A program made the position numbers and the translations under genes. A DNA stretch of 64,000 bases from Candidatus Protochlamydia phocaeensis (GTDB taxonomy: Bacteria; Chlamydiota; Chlamydiia; Chlamydiales; Parachlamydiaceae), in assembly GCF_001545115.1 (NCBI RefSeq), contig NZ_FCNU01000028.1, positions 186,001 through 250,000 of the forward strand. Direction: 5' to 3'. This document shows, piece after piece, positions 25,724 to 35,827 of the stretch; position 1 is the first letter of the stretch, and the number at the start of each line of letters is the position of its first letter. Under the pieces are notes generated by a model that saw nothing but the letters and a program-made list of their open reading frames with translations, ran no database searches and was not told the origin of the DNA.

Positions 25724-27337
25724 ATGCCTTCTATTTCTCATTATTGTCCTTTCACTTATTCCGTTTTCCAAAAAATAAATCATGAAAAACAAAAGTCATA
25801 TTTTGTTATTAAGTCGAATGATGCTTTTCTTTCTCGTCAAATAAAGCAAATAGGCATTTATGCTAAAAAAAGTGTATTGATCATTGCAATGGCTGTTGCT
25901 GCTTTGGCTCTTCCTCTTTTCCTTATTGCGGATGCCGGCTTATATGTTATTCGCAAGTGCGGAGTTAAAGTCACCTCTTATTTCGAGGATTTTCATTATT
26001 TCTTTGAATCTTCTGTTTTTGAATCCCACTATAATCAGTTAAAAACTTTCGTTAAAGATTATTTACAAAAACCAAATCAACACTTATACAACGAAAGAGA
26101 AATTCGAATCGGCCAACCTACTTCTTTTAAGGAAAAAACACAGGATTTAATTGCTTTTATTCTGAATCCTCCTAGTTTAAATAGCGAAAATAATAAGCGG
26201 TATTTTCACCAGCAAATGCTTAAGAAAGTGCGTCTTTTAGTTGAAGAAAAGAAAGAGGCGCATGCGAATGAACAAGAAGCCGTTAATTTTATCGAAGCTT
26301 TATGCGAATGGATGTATACCGGACCTAAATTAGCTGAGGAAATGGTTCAATTTCTTGAAGATCATCTTCCTTCTTCTTCCATGGAGATTTTAAAAAATGC
26401 GGATGTCAAGGATCTTCCGAGTGTAGTCAAGCAGTTCTATGATCGCTTGGGAAGCGAATCTAAGTTTAATGGAATTGTCGAGGGGGTTCGGTTGTATGAT
26501 GCTAGCTATCTTGGCGATGTGCCTTCCATAGCTTATAAATATCCAATTAAAGTGAATGGGAATGCGAAAAATATCAAAATTATCCGCACGCCAGCCGTGA
26601 CAAGAGATACGGAACGCAATGAAAAAGGTGAGCTGACTCAAGTAAAAATTGTAGAGGAATTTATGGGCTTCTTAGATAGCTATAAGAAGCAAAATAAGGT
26701 TCATGTTTACATTAATTTAATGCATAGAGTGGGATCAGAAGGCATTCGTTCAAAGGCGATTGAAGAAGTGGAAGTGCTATATCCGGATACGCTCCATGTT
26801 ATTACGCTGACTAAAGATCATAGTTTTTACTGGCAAAAAGACGCTTATCAAACTCTCAACGAGGCCGCTGCTTTTAAAGCCGAATTTTTACGTCAAATGT
26901 TTGATAGCGATCCCCACCATTACCATTGGTCGCCTGCTTTGGGTTCTGATTGGAAAGAGAAATGCCGAGCCATTATTGAGCAAGTGCATGTTAAGTCTTT
27001 TGGTGAAGAAGCCGAATTAAGCCAGCAACAGCGTATGGATTTTATTGAAGTGGCCTACACGGAAATCATTGAAGCTATTTTTGAAAAGCTTCAGCCAGAG
27101 AGCGCCAATGAATCCTGTAAAAGCTGTATTGACCGAGGAGCCTCTGCCTTGGGTGAGCAATATGCGAAGCGCTGCCATTCTCAACGTCAAGAGTGGACAG
27201 AAAGAAGACGCAAGCGCTTGGCGGCCGTTACATTAGCTCCGGCTCTTTTAGCGATGAATAGAGTATTGCAACCACCTAGAATGCCCCGCATGCAATCGGC
27301 AACAGCGCATATTTTGTCGATTCCTGTTGCTGCTTAA
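25724..27337 (+). CDS. Membrane-anchored CX5R phosphatase-like protein
   Basis: A 537-residue protein. A hydrophobic hairpin at about residues 45-75 (SVLIIAMAVAALALPLFLIA) is preceded by basic residues. Near the C-terminus NESCKSCIDRGAS gives a C-x5-R loop (Cys465 to Arg471). C-K-S-x-x-D-R is the form found in bacterial phosphoinositide phosphatases such as SopB/IpgD (CKSGKDRT), although Gly is replaced here. The region before it (VHVYINLMHRVGSEG) is strand-rich. This suggests a Cys-based phosphatase acting on inositol lipids or phosphoproteins in the host, by family logic only. ATG 25724 follows AGGAAATACT, almost the same leader as the gene at 28981. Confidence 0.5.
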   Translation: MPSISHYCPFTYSVFQKINHEKQKSYFVIKSNDAFLSRQIKQIGIYAKKSVLIIAMAVAALALPLFLIADAGLYVIRKCGVKVTSYFEDFHYFFESSVFESHYNQLKTFVKDYLQKPNQHLYNEREIRIGQPTSFKEKTQDLIAFILNPPSLNSENNKRYFHQQMLKKVRLLVEEKKEAHANEQEAVNFIEALCEWMYTGPKLAEEMVQFLEDHLPSSSMEILKNADVKDLPSVVKQFYDRLGSESKFNGIVEGVRLYDASYLGDVPSIAYKYPIKVNGNAKNIKIIRTPAVTRDTERNEKGELTQVKIVEEFMGFLDSYKKQNKVHVYINLMHRVGSEGIRSKAIEEVEVLYPDTLHVITLTKDHSFYWQKDAYQTLNEAAAFKAEFLRQMFDSDPHHYHWSPALGSDWKEKCRAIIEQVHVKSFGEEAELSQQQRMDFIEVAYTEIIEAIFEKLQPESANESCKSCIDRGASALGEQYAKRCHSQRQEWTERRRKRLAAVTLAPALLAMNRVLQPPRMPRMQSATAHILSIPVAA

Positions 27338-27358
27338 ATGATGTTAGGATGATTGGTC

Positions 27359-28570
27359 ATGATAGAAATAGACGTTACGCCTGTTAGCAAGAATGAAGCT
27401 TTGGTAAATGAAATTGAGCCGGAGTCTTTGATTAAATGGATGGGACGCAACATCCGTTTATTAAAGAATATGCTGGATCCAAAGCTTCTCTTAATTAAGA
27501 CGCTTGCTTACTGCCTTTTTCCGTTGGCGGCGCGATGCGTGGTTTTTACTTCAACACGATCCTTTAAGAAGCGATGCCAGCCTGAACGGTTAAATCAATC
27601 TAGGCAAACGCTAAGAGAGCTAGGCGGCCAAGAAATTAGCTTGAGGATGCCCGATGGCCATTCAATTTTCGGAATGTATCTAGATGCTAGATCGGCTTTG
27701 AACGCTTTGATTGCCAAGGGAGGGGAGCGCGGAACTATTCCAGTAGGAGACAATGTTCAACAAGTTCTTTGGATCTCGCCTGCTCAACCTGAACTTTGGT
27801 CGTCGATTGAGCGCATGGGAATAGAAGTGCATGAACATCAAAATCGATCTTATATTAAATTGGGAATTCCAAAACAGCTTTCCGATGCGGCCAATTCAGG
27901 CGGCCAAATAGAGGCTGGAACGTTGATTTACGGGCCTGGCAGCGGGCATCAGTTTGAGTTTAGGCGCAAGACATTAGGCGCCTTCCTTTTCGGCTACGGC
28001 ATGAATGTGCTTGTTTTTCATTATTCCGGCACAGGAGAAAGTGGAGGCAAAATTTCAGAACAAGCGACTTACGAAAATGTGGAAGGGGCTTATCAATATT
28101 TGCGGGAAAAGGGTATAAGCGATGAGAAAATTCTGGGATACGGGCATTGCATGGGCGGAGGGCCTGTCTTAGATTTGGCCGCCAATCATCCCCATATTAA
28201 TGTGCTAGCAGATCGCACGTATACCACAATGGGAGAATTTTGCAAACATCGAGCAACGCGATTGCTATATTTGCCACGCTTTCTGCATTTTTTGACAAGC
28301 TGGATCGAGCCTGTCATGAACAAATGTTTCTATTATAATAATAGAGAAAAAATCAAACAGGTGAGCGGCCACTTTGCCATTCTAGAGGCCTCAAGAGATG
28401 ATTTAATCGTCAGCGATTATATTCAAGAACTTTTTGATAATGCGGTTTTAGCAAGAAGCCGTTTGAGGCTATTAATGGATTCCAATCATGATATGGACTT
28501 AGTGCCAAATGAGGCGACACGTTTATCATTAGGTCAATTTTTGACGGCTACCAACTTGATAGGTTATTAA
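27359..28570 (+). CDS. Alpha/beta hydrolase with Cys nucleophile elbow
   Basis: A protein of about 403 residues. The C-terminal half shows the alpha/beta-hydrolase pattern: NVLVFHYSGTGESGG (oxyanion region), then ILGYGHCMGGGPVLDLAANH, where the nucleophile elbow is G-H-C-M-G-G with Cys264 instead of Ser, and later DDLIVSD and SNHDMDLV as likely acid and His. Dienelactone hydrolases also use Cys in this position. The N-terminal ~150 residues are divergent and include a hydrophobic stretch (LLLIKTLAYCLFPLAARCVV) that may anchor it. ATG 27359 is preferred over TTG 27353 because AGGAT precedes it. It is 21 nt after the phosphatase-like gene, so the two are likely co-transcribed. Confidence 0.75.
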   Translation: MIEIDVTPVSKNEALVNEIEPESLIKWMGRNIRLLKNMLDPKLLLIKTLAYCLFPLAARCVVFTSTRSFKKRCQPERLNQSRQTLRELGGQEISLRMPDGHSIFGMYLDARSALNALIAKGGERGTIPVGDNVQQVLWISPAQPELWSSIERMGIEVHEHQNRSYIKLGIPKQLSDAANSGGQIEAGTLIYGPGSGHQFEFRRKTLGAFLFGYGMNVLVFHYSGTGESGGKISEQATYENVEGAYQYLREKGISDEKILGYGHCMGGGPVLDLAANHPHINVLADRTYTTMGEFCKHRATRLLYLPRFLHFLTSWIEPVMNKCFYYNNREKIKQVSGHFAILEASRDDLIVSDYIQELFDNAVLARSRLRLLMDSNHDMDLVPNEATRLSLGQFLTATNLIGY

Positions 28571-28682
28571 CTTGAGAGCTATAAAATTAGATTGGTTAAT
28601 TCATTGCTCTTTTGCATCAATGAAAAATAAACTCTCAAAATAGTTATGCCTATTTTTATTGGTTTTATTTTTCTGTGTTCAT

Positions 28683-28716
28683 CAAATGTTGAGGGTTTAT
28701 TTAACCCTCTCATTTG
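28683..28716 (+). terminator. Probable terminator hairpin after the hydrolase gene
   Basis: CAAATG..GAGGGTT pairs with AACCCTC..CATTTG, a 13-bp stem with one internal mismatch region and a 5-nt loop, about 115 nt after the hydrolase stop. It lacks a strong U-tract. The rest of the 410-bp gap (28571-28980) is AT-rich and holds the next gene's promoter; no other feature is seen. Confidence 0.45.
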
Positions 28717-28980
28717 ACAGTCTTGAATTGCTCATTTAGTTATTTTAATTGTCTAAAAATGAGTTTGCAAAATTCAAAATGGCTTATATTCGAGATGATT
28801 TTCTCCCTAAAGAAGCGTGCTAGGGATTGACTTCAATTAAGCAGGAGCCCCTAAGAAACGATCTAAAGTAGCGGTGGCTATATTTAGAGAAGGGCTTGGA
28901 TTTAAGTCATTAGCTATTTGTAATAAACTTTTCATCAAATACACGATAAGCTTTATCCCTCATACTAATAAGGAAATACT

Positions 28981-30015
28981 ATGGATATTCAATGGATGCG
29001 TTTGGCTTTTTCTCCTAATAATACCGATCTGTATCATTATCGCCATCAAGGGCGTATTATTGATATTAGCGAGCATAGAACCAAAATTATTGCGCTTTCT
29101 ATCTTATTTGGCCTATTGACTCCTTTTTTACTTGGGATTGGAGGATACGTTTTGGCTTCTCATTTTCTTGCCGCCCATTATAAATGGAAAAAGATTGAGA
29201 AAATGGAAAGGCAAGGCAATATTCTTACAATTGATCAAACGGCTCAGCAAATTTTGAACGGCCAATGCGCACGTCCTCTAGAAGCAACGGGAGGCATAGT
29301 CAATGGGGGAAATACCTGCTATATGGCCGCTATTTTGCAGACGGTTAAAAACAGTCCTTTTTTCTGGAATTATTTGGACGATTCCAAACGGCCTTTTTGC
29401 CGGTTAGTGGATGAAACAGAAGAGCAATTTGAAAAGCGAAAAGAGATTCGCCAGGCGATTAAAGACATTTTGCTGACTTCCATGAGGGGAGAAACCGTGC
29501 AAGCAAATGCCATTAACAATCTCCGCAGGCTGATTTTGCAGTATCAACCAGGCGTCTTATCAGCAGAGGGAGCAGGAGATCCTAAAGAGTTTTGGATGCT
29601 AGTTTGCAAGATTTTAGATATGCCAGATATTTCTTTAAACCCTTCCTCTGATATCTTTGTCCTAGATAATTGCCTATTTGTGATGGCGGAGGATTTTCCT
29701 CATTTTCAAGCTAAAATGCAGGGGATAGAGTTAAATTGTCCTTCTCCCATTATAGCTTTTACAGTGGATGGATTGGATCACGCGCCTATCGATCCTCCGA
29801 TGCAGATCTCTATCCCGTGCAATGGGCAGCCTCTCCCAGTTAATTACCAGCTAGTCTCGATGATTGACTGCAAGGGCCATGCAGTCGCCCATCTTAAAAA
29901 TGCCAATGGCGAATGGGTTTTATTCGACGATAATTTTACAGGGAAATTTGCGAACCGCCCAAACGAAGAAGAAAGGCGAAATGCAACATTGGTGTTTTAT
30001 CGCTATAGCGCTTAG
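28981..30015 (+). CDS. Ubiquitin-specific-protease-like (peptidase C19) membrane protein, candidate effector
   Basis: A 344-residue protein with a hydrophobic hairpin at about residues 35-65, then a cysteine-protease domain. GGIVNGGNTCYMAAILQTV (Cys113) matches the Cys box of eukaryotic USP deubiquitinases (GLxNxGNTCYMNAxLQ). Near the C-terminus, YQLVSMIDCKGHAVAHLKN then GEWVLFDDN matches the His box (YxLxxV..H.G...GHY....W..FDD), with His304 and Asp316/317 as the likely rest of the triad. The domain is shorter than host USPs. An amoeba symbiont could use it to strip ubiquitin from the inclusion. The start at ATG 28981 follows AAGGAAATACT. Acquisition from a eukaryote is likely but inferred. 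Confidence 0.78.
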   Translation: MDIQWMRLAFSPNNTDLYHYRHQGRIIDISEHRTKIIALSILFGLLTPFLLGIGGYVLASHFLAAHYKWKKIEKMERQGNILTIDQTAQQILNGQCARPLEATGGIVNGGNTCYMAAILQTVKNSPFFWNYLDDSKRPFCRLVDETEEQFEKRKEIRQAIKDILLTSMRGETVQANAINNLRRLILQYQPGVLSAEGAGDPKEFWMLVCKILDMPDISLNPSSDIFVLDNCLFVMAEDFPHFQAKMQGIELNCPSPIIAFTVDGLDHAPIDPPMQISIPCNGQPLPVNYQLVSMIDCKGHAVAHLKNANGEWVLFDDNFTGKFANRPNEEERRNATLVFYRYSA

Positions 30016-30060
30016 GTGGATAAAAACGCTTTCTCTTTCAGAACAAGAGTGGAAAAAGCT

Positions 30061-30083
30061 CATCCCTTCTTAAGGGATGTTTT
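30061..30083 (+). terminator. Intrinsic terminator after the USP-like gene
   Basis: The stem CATCCCTT/AAGGGATG with a 3-nt loop is followed by TTTTC, 45 nt after the stop codon. Confidence 0.7.
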
Positions 30084-30122
30084 CTTTAAGTGTTAAAGAT
30101 AAGCGAATAAATAAGCGATAGA

Positions 30123-30148
30123 AAAGGGAAGGAGCAATCCTTCCCTTT
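30123..30148 (-). terminator. Intrinsic terminator of the groES-groEL operon
   Basis: A perfect 11-bp stem (AAAGGGAAGGA and its complement) with a 4-nt loop lies 23 nt past the groEL stop on the minus strand, continuing into TTTTC. Confidence 0.75.
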
Positions 30149-30170
30149 GAACGAAAGACACGAGAATGGA

Positions 30171-32163
<1,993 letters not shown>

Positions 32164-32222
32164 AATGATCTCCTATTTATTAAGTGTTTTATCTTTTGTC
32201 GCTCTGTGCGCTTGAAGCTAAT

Positions 32223-32251
32223 ACCATAGCCAGCGCTTATTTTTTTTGCAA
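32223..32251 (-). promoter_or_regulatory. groESL promoter
   Basis: On the minus strand, -35 TTGCAA (32246-32251) and -10 TATGGT (32223-32228) are separated by 17 bp. It lies about 60 nt upstream of groES and directly downstream of the CIRCE-like operator. Confidence 0.6.
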
Positions 32252-32256
32252 GCAAA

Positions 32257-32283
32257 TTAGCACTGATAAGTTTTGATTGCTAA
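32257..32283 (-). promoter_or_regulatory. CIRCE operator (HrcA-binding inverted repeat)
   Basis: TTAGCACTG - 9 nt - GATTGCTAA matches the CIRCE consensus TTAGCACTC-N9-GAGTGCTAA with one mismatch per arm. The 9-nt spacing is exact. HrcA represses groE in Chlamydia through this element. Here it lies just upstream of the -35 box rather than over the start site, which may make repression weaker. Confidence 0.82.
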
Positions 32284-32299
32284 AATAAGCGATGAGGTT

Positions 32300-32342
32300 C
32301 CCAAATTGCCGGCATTTGCTTGAAAGAAGGTGGCAATTTGGG
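32300..32342 (-). terminator. Stem-loop after pepF
   Basis: An 11-bp stem (CCCAAATTGCC/GGCAATTTGGG) with a 21-nt loop lies 25 nt past the pepF stop. No U-tract follows on the minus strand, so termination efficiency is uncertain. Confidence 0.5.
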
Positions 32343-32366
32343 ATTCCTTTATGTAACGGATGGATT

Positions 32367-34202
32367 TTATTTTTTTGCTGAAATAGGGTCGACTTGATCA
32401 AGCAATTGTTCGAGTTCGCCTAATAATTCATCAAATTTTCGAATAGCGGATTTAACGGGTTCTGGAGACTCCATATCAATGCCAGCTTTTTTCAACATAT
32501 CAATTGGATATTGGCTGGATCCGCCTTTAAGGAAATTCAGATAAGCGTCGCGATCTTCTTCTTTTCCCGATACGACTTTTTCTGACAAGGCTAAAGCCGC
32601 GCTGATTCCCGTTGCATATTGAAAAACATAGAAATTGTAATAGAAATGAGGAATGCGGGCCCATTCAATGTCGATTTCTTGATCGATGACAACAGACGGT
32701 CCAAAATATTTGCGATTCAGTTCGCGATAAGCCTGTTTTAGGAATTGAGGAGTCAAGGGGACATTCTCTTCTGATTGCTGATGCACAAATAATTCAAATT
32801 CGGCAAACATCGTTTGGCGGAATAGGGTGCCTCGGATGTCCTCAATTTTTTGGTTGAGCAGAAAGATTTTTTCAATAGGATCGGTGCATTTTTGCATGAG
32901 CAGGCGAATGAGGAGGTCTTCATTGAAGGTAGAGGCTACTTCTGCTAGGAAGATAGGGTAATCGCTATAATGATAAGGCTGCGAGCGGCGGCTATATAAG
33001 CTATGCATGCTGTGGCCGGCTTCATGAGCGAGAGTGAAGACATCGCGGAGAAGGTCTTTGTAATTCATCAGAATATAGGGCATACTGTCATAGCAGCCGC
33101 TTGAATAGGCTCCGGAGCGCTTATTGCGGTTTTCATAGCGGTCCACCCAGCGATGATCCTTCAATCCTTGACGTAAGAATGATTGATATTCTTCTCCCAG
33201 CGGTACCACAGATTCAATGACGAGATCTTCTGCCTCTTGATAGGGCAAACGGATATCAATTGCACTGGTAAGAGGGACGTAGACATCATAAAGATGAAGC
33301 TCATCAAGTTTTAGGATGCGCTTGCGCAGCTGCATATAGCGATGCAGAACGGAGATCTGTTCATTAACGGCTTGGATGAGCGCATGATAGACAGCCGTAT
33401 TGATATTTTTAGGAAAGAGGGCAGCCTCCAGGCAGGAAGAATAGTGGCGAGCGCGTGCTTGGAAAATGTGGTTTTGCACTTGGCCGGTCAGCAGCTCGCA
33501 TAAAGTATTCTCGAAATCCGAATAGTGTTTATGGTAGTTCTCAAACGCGTTTTTTCTAAGCTGACGGTCTTGATCGCGAATATAAAGACTGTATGTGGCA
33601 TGCGACAAGGGTTTTTCTTCCCCTTCGCTATTTAAGACAGAGCCAAATTTAAAATCCGCATCGTTGAGGGAGCTAAACGTTTTATAAGATGTTTGCAGCG
33701 CTTGCCCTGCTAAGGCCAATAGCTTTTCATTTTCTGGCGAAAGTGTATGTTTTTTTACGCGAATTATCCTCTCCAGATAAAATCGATAGGCAGTTAAGTA
33801 AGGAGATGCCAGGTAGCTTTCCAACGTTTCATCTGGAAGCTTCAAGATTTCTGGCTGAAACCAAGCCGTCTCTTGAGCAAAGGCATGAGCTAGCGCGAGA
33901 ATTTGTTCGTATGATTTTTTGAAAACAGGATTGGCTATATCCTCATCGTGTCTAAGATGCGCGTAAGTATAAAGCTTAGAGAGCTCCCGGTCGATGCTCA
34001 TCATTAATTCGAGGGCGAGCTTAACTTTCTCTGGACTTTCGTGCAGTGTTCCTTGAAAGGCTTGAAGAGCCGGCCATTTAAGGGGCTGCTGGGCCTGGCT
34101 TGCAAAAGATTGAAAAGCTTTTTCCCATTCTTCTTGATTGGGATACAAGGCTTCAACATTCCAACGATCCTCAACCGGCACTTCTTCACGCGTTTTAATC
34201 AT
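32367..34202 (-). CDS. pepF: Oligoendopeptidase F
   Basis: PepF is a cytoplasmic M3-family zinc metallopeptidase that cleaves short peptides. The protein has 611 residues, the usual length. TLAHEAGHSMHSLYS contains the HExxH zinc motif (about residues 390-400). FLAEVASTFNEDLLI supplies the downstream Glu ligand, and IPHFYYNFYVFQYATGISAA near the C-terminus holds the conserved Tyr/His substrate site. AGGAGG lies before ATG 34202. Its place next to groES-groEL matches CT112-CT111-CT110 of C. trachomatis and is one of the clearest taxonomic markers in the window. Confidence 0.96.
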   Translation of the reverse strand: MIKTREEVPVEDRWNVEALYPNQEEWEKAFQSFASQAQQPLKWPALQAFQGTLHESPEKVKLALELMMSIDRELSKLYTYAHLRHDEDIANPVFKKSYEQILALAHAFAQETAWFQPEILKLPDETLESYLASPYLTAYRFYLERIIRVKKHTLSPENEKLLALAGQALQTSYKTFSSLNDADFKFGSVLNSEGEEKPLSHATYSLYIRDQDRQLRKNAFENYHKHYSDFENTLCELLTGQVQNHIFQARARHYSSCLEAALFPKNINTAVYHALIQAVNEQISVLHRYMQLRKRILKLDELHLYDVYVPLTSAIDIRLPYQEAEDLVIESVVPLGEEYQSFLRQGLKDHRWVDRYENRNKRSGAYSSGCYDSMPYILMNYKDLLRDVFTLAHEAGHSMHSLYSRRSQPYHYSDYPIFLAEVASTFNEDLLIRLLMQKCTDPIEKIFLLNQKIEDIRGTLFRQTMFAEFELFVHQQSEENVPLTPQFLKQAYRELNRKYFGPSVVIDQEIDIEWARIPHFYYNFYVFQYATGISAALALSEKVVSGKEEDRDAYLNFLKGGSSQYPIDMLKKAGIDMESPEPVKSAIRKFDELLGELEQLLDQVDPISAKK

Positions 34203-34720
34203 TTTAGCCTCCTATAGTAGAAAAATAAATATGTCTTTGACAGCCCTTTTATTCCAAGATTTTCTTTGACTTAAATACTTTATTCTTGAATGGTTTGAAT
34301 TTGGCCTCTTGAAGGCATTAAAGGGATGTTTAATACAATTAAAATATTTATTTTGAATGTTTTAATGAATGTTTGGATCAAAAAAGAGCAGGATAGTACA
34401 AATAGACTTGTTTTGAAATAGCATTCATTATAATTGTTCATTTGGTATAAGAAGGAATAGACTATCTAACCGGCTATATTCGCGTCTTTTAATTGGTTAC
34501 TGGTAATTATCAAAATATCCGAATATAAGCCATTATCAATGTGTAATTACCTTCTGAGAAGCAGCCTTTAAAACTTAGCGGTTTGATATTGCTTAATCTT
34601 TTAAGCAAAGCTTGCGAGCGTCTATTTGATTAATAGAGCTTTAAAAGCACGGATAGATGACAAGAAAAGCATTAAAAGCAAGCCGGCTAAATGGGGTTCA
34701 GATAGCTTCTAAGCGGATGG

Positions 34721-34817
34721 ATTAAAACCCATAATAGCCTATATTTGAGGTTGCTTTCTCTTAGAGGGAAAGAACTCAAACCTAGGTCATTAACTGTTTT
34801 AATACACCTTTTAAGAG
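34721..34817. repeat. Dispersed palindromic repeat, family A, copy 1
   Basis: The hairpin core pairs CCTATATTTGAGGTTGCTTT with its diverged complement in AAAGAACTCAAACCTAGG. Outer ends read ATTAAAACCCATAATAG and TTTTAATACACCTTTTAAGA, the family's terminal signature. It is one of at least six family A copies in the window. Confidence 0.7.
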
Positions 34818-34950
34818 ACTGTTGAATTTGATTTTAACTAGGTATGGTGCGTTTTTGATAAATAAAAGATCTCTTTTTTATTTTCTCAAATGGCTTTCAT
34901 GAATTTTAAATCAATCAAATGTGACGGCCGTTACTAAGCGAGTGCATAGA

Positions 34951-34979
34951 TTGACAAAGCGTCAGATCAGTTCTATCAC
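34951..34979 (+). promoter_or_regulatory. Probable sigma-70-type promoter of ptsH
   Basis: A consensus -35 TTGACA (34951-34956), a 17-bp spacer and -10 TATCAC (34974-34979) lie about 48 nt upstream of the ptsH start. Confidence 0.6.
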
Positions 34980-35026
34980 TCTTATTATCTTTGGGAAAAG
35001 GATAAGGGATGCAAGGATAAAAGACG

Positions 35027-35323
35027 ATGACAAAAGCAAATAGTAAGAAAAAAATGGTTAAAGGAAAGTTTATTATCAGTAATGATCGCGGGCTCCATAC
35101 CCGCCCCTCTACTGAACTTGTCAAATGTGCTAATTCGTTTAAGTCTCAAGTGTTCTTGAAATATCAAAAACACGCTGTCAACGCAAAATCTTTATTGGGC
35201 GTTTTAATGCTCGCTGCCTCTAAAGGGGCAAAAATTGGTATTGAAGCGGAAGGGGAAGATGCCGAGCAAGCGGTTGAATCGATCATTGAATTGGCTAGGA
35301 ATAACTTTTATATCAAATATTAG
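35027..35323 (+). CDS. ptsH: Phosphocarrier protein HPr
   Basis: HPr relays phosphate from enzyme I to PTS targets; in chlamydiae it is thought to serve regulation more than sugar uptake. The protein is 98 residues. GLHTRPSTELVKCAN contains the phosphorylatable His (GLHxRP), and KSLLGVLMLAASKGAKI carries the regulatory Ser region. The N-terminal MTKANSKKKMVK is a short basic extension. AAGGA precedes ATG 35027. Unlike C. trachomatis, where ptsI is adjacent to ptsH, no enzyme I gene follows here. Confidence 0.93.
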   Translation: MTKANSKKKMVKGKFIISNDRGLHTRPSTELVKCANSFKSQVFLKYQKHAVNAKSLLGVLMLAASKGAKIGIEAEGEDAEQAVESIIELARNNFYIKY

Positions 35324-35356
35324 CAAATTTTTTGCTTATTTCGTTATTTGTATCCT

Positions 35357-35770
35357 TTATTCTTCAACTGAAATGGTTTTTTCGAGCACTTCTCTTGTAC
35401 AATAAACAGGTGCATTATTCATTAGAGCGAGTGTTAAGCAATCGCTTGGGCGAGCGTCTATTTCCAGGATATGCTTAATGTCTCCTCGATCTTGTTCTAG
35501 GAATAAGCGGGCATAGTAAATCGTGTCTTGAACATCATTAATGACAACTTGCTTGACTTGGACTTCAAGCCCTTCAAAAATTTGATCGATAAGATCATGG
35601 GTAAGAGGACGAGGGCTTTCCACATCAGTTAGAAACATTTGTAGCGTTCTGCCTATGCTAGGATCTGTATAAATGGCAAAACGTTTATTTTGAGCTCCTA
35701 AAATGACCACGGTATAAGAGCGTGTTTGCATAATTTTATCAAAAGACAGCTGAATAAGTTCCGATTGCAT
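35357..35770 (-). CDS. Bifunctional nuclease (BFN) domain protein
   Basis: A 137-residue protein of the BFN family (PF02577), with reported RNase/DNase activity in plants; the bacterial role is unclear. YTVVILGAQNKRFAIYTDPS and TYYAR-like DTIYYARLFLEQDRGDI, followed by EIDARPSDCLTLALMNNAPV, are diagnostic, the last being the ARPSDAxxLA motif with Cys for Ala. It is full length for a minimal BFN domain. It converges with ptsH and follows rpiA by 57 nt on the same strand. Confidence 0.88.
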   Translation of the reverse strand: MQSELIQLSFDKIMQTRSYTVVILGAQNKRFAIYTDPSIGRTLQMFLTDVESPRPLTHDLIDQIFEGLEVQVKQVVINDVQDTIYYARLFLEQDRGDIKHILEIDARPSDCLTLALMNNAPVYCTREVLEKTISVEE

Positions 35771-35827
35771 GGGAGCTACCTGTTAATAACGACTTAAGGT
35801 TTAGTTTAGTGAAGATTTTTTTTTAAG

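Larger units (their letters stand above)
34203..35026. other. Long intergenic region before ptsH
   Basis: About 820 bp without a gene. It holds the pepF promoter at the left (minus), a copy of dispersed repeat family A at 34721-34817 and the ptsH promoter at 34951-34979, all listed separately where supported. The 34300-34700 part is AT-rich and shows no structure I can identify. Confidence 0.6.

Noticed and set aside
28874-29119. An 81-codon frame overlapping the start of the USP-like gene
   Set aside because: It is out of frame with the USP-like gene, has a poor start context and is hydrophobic only because it reads the same AT-rich membrane-hairpin DNA.
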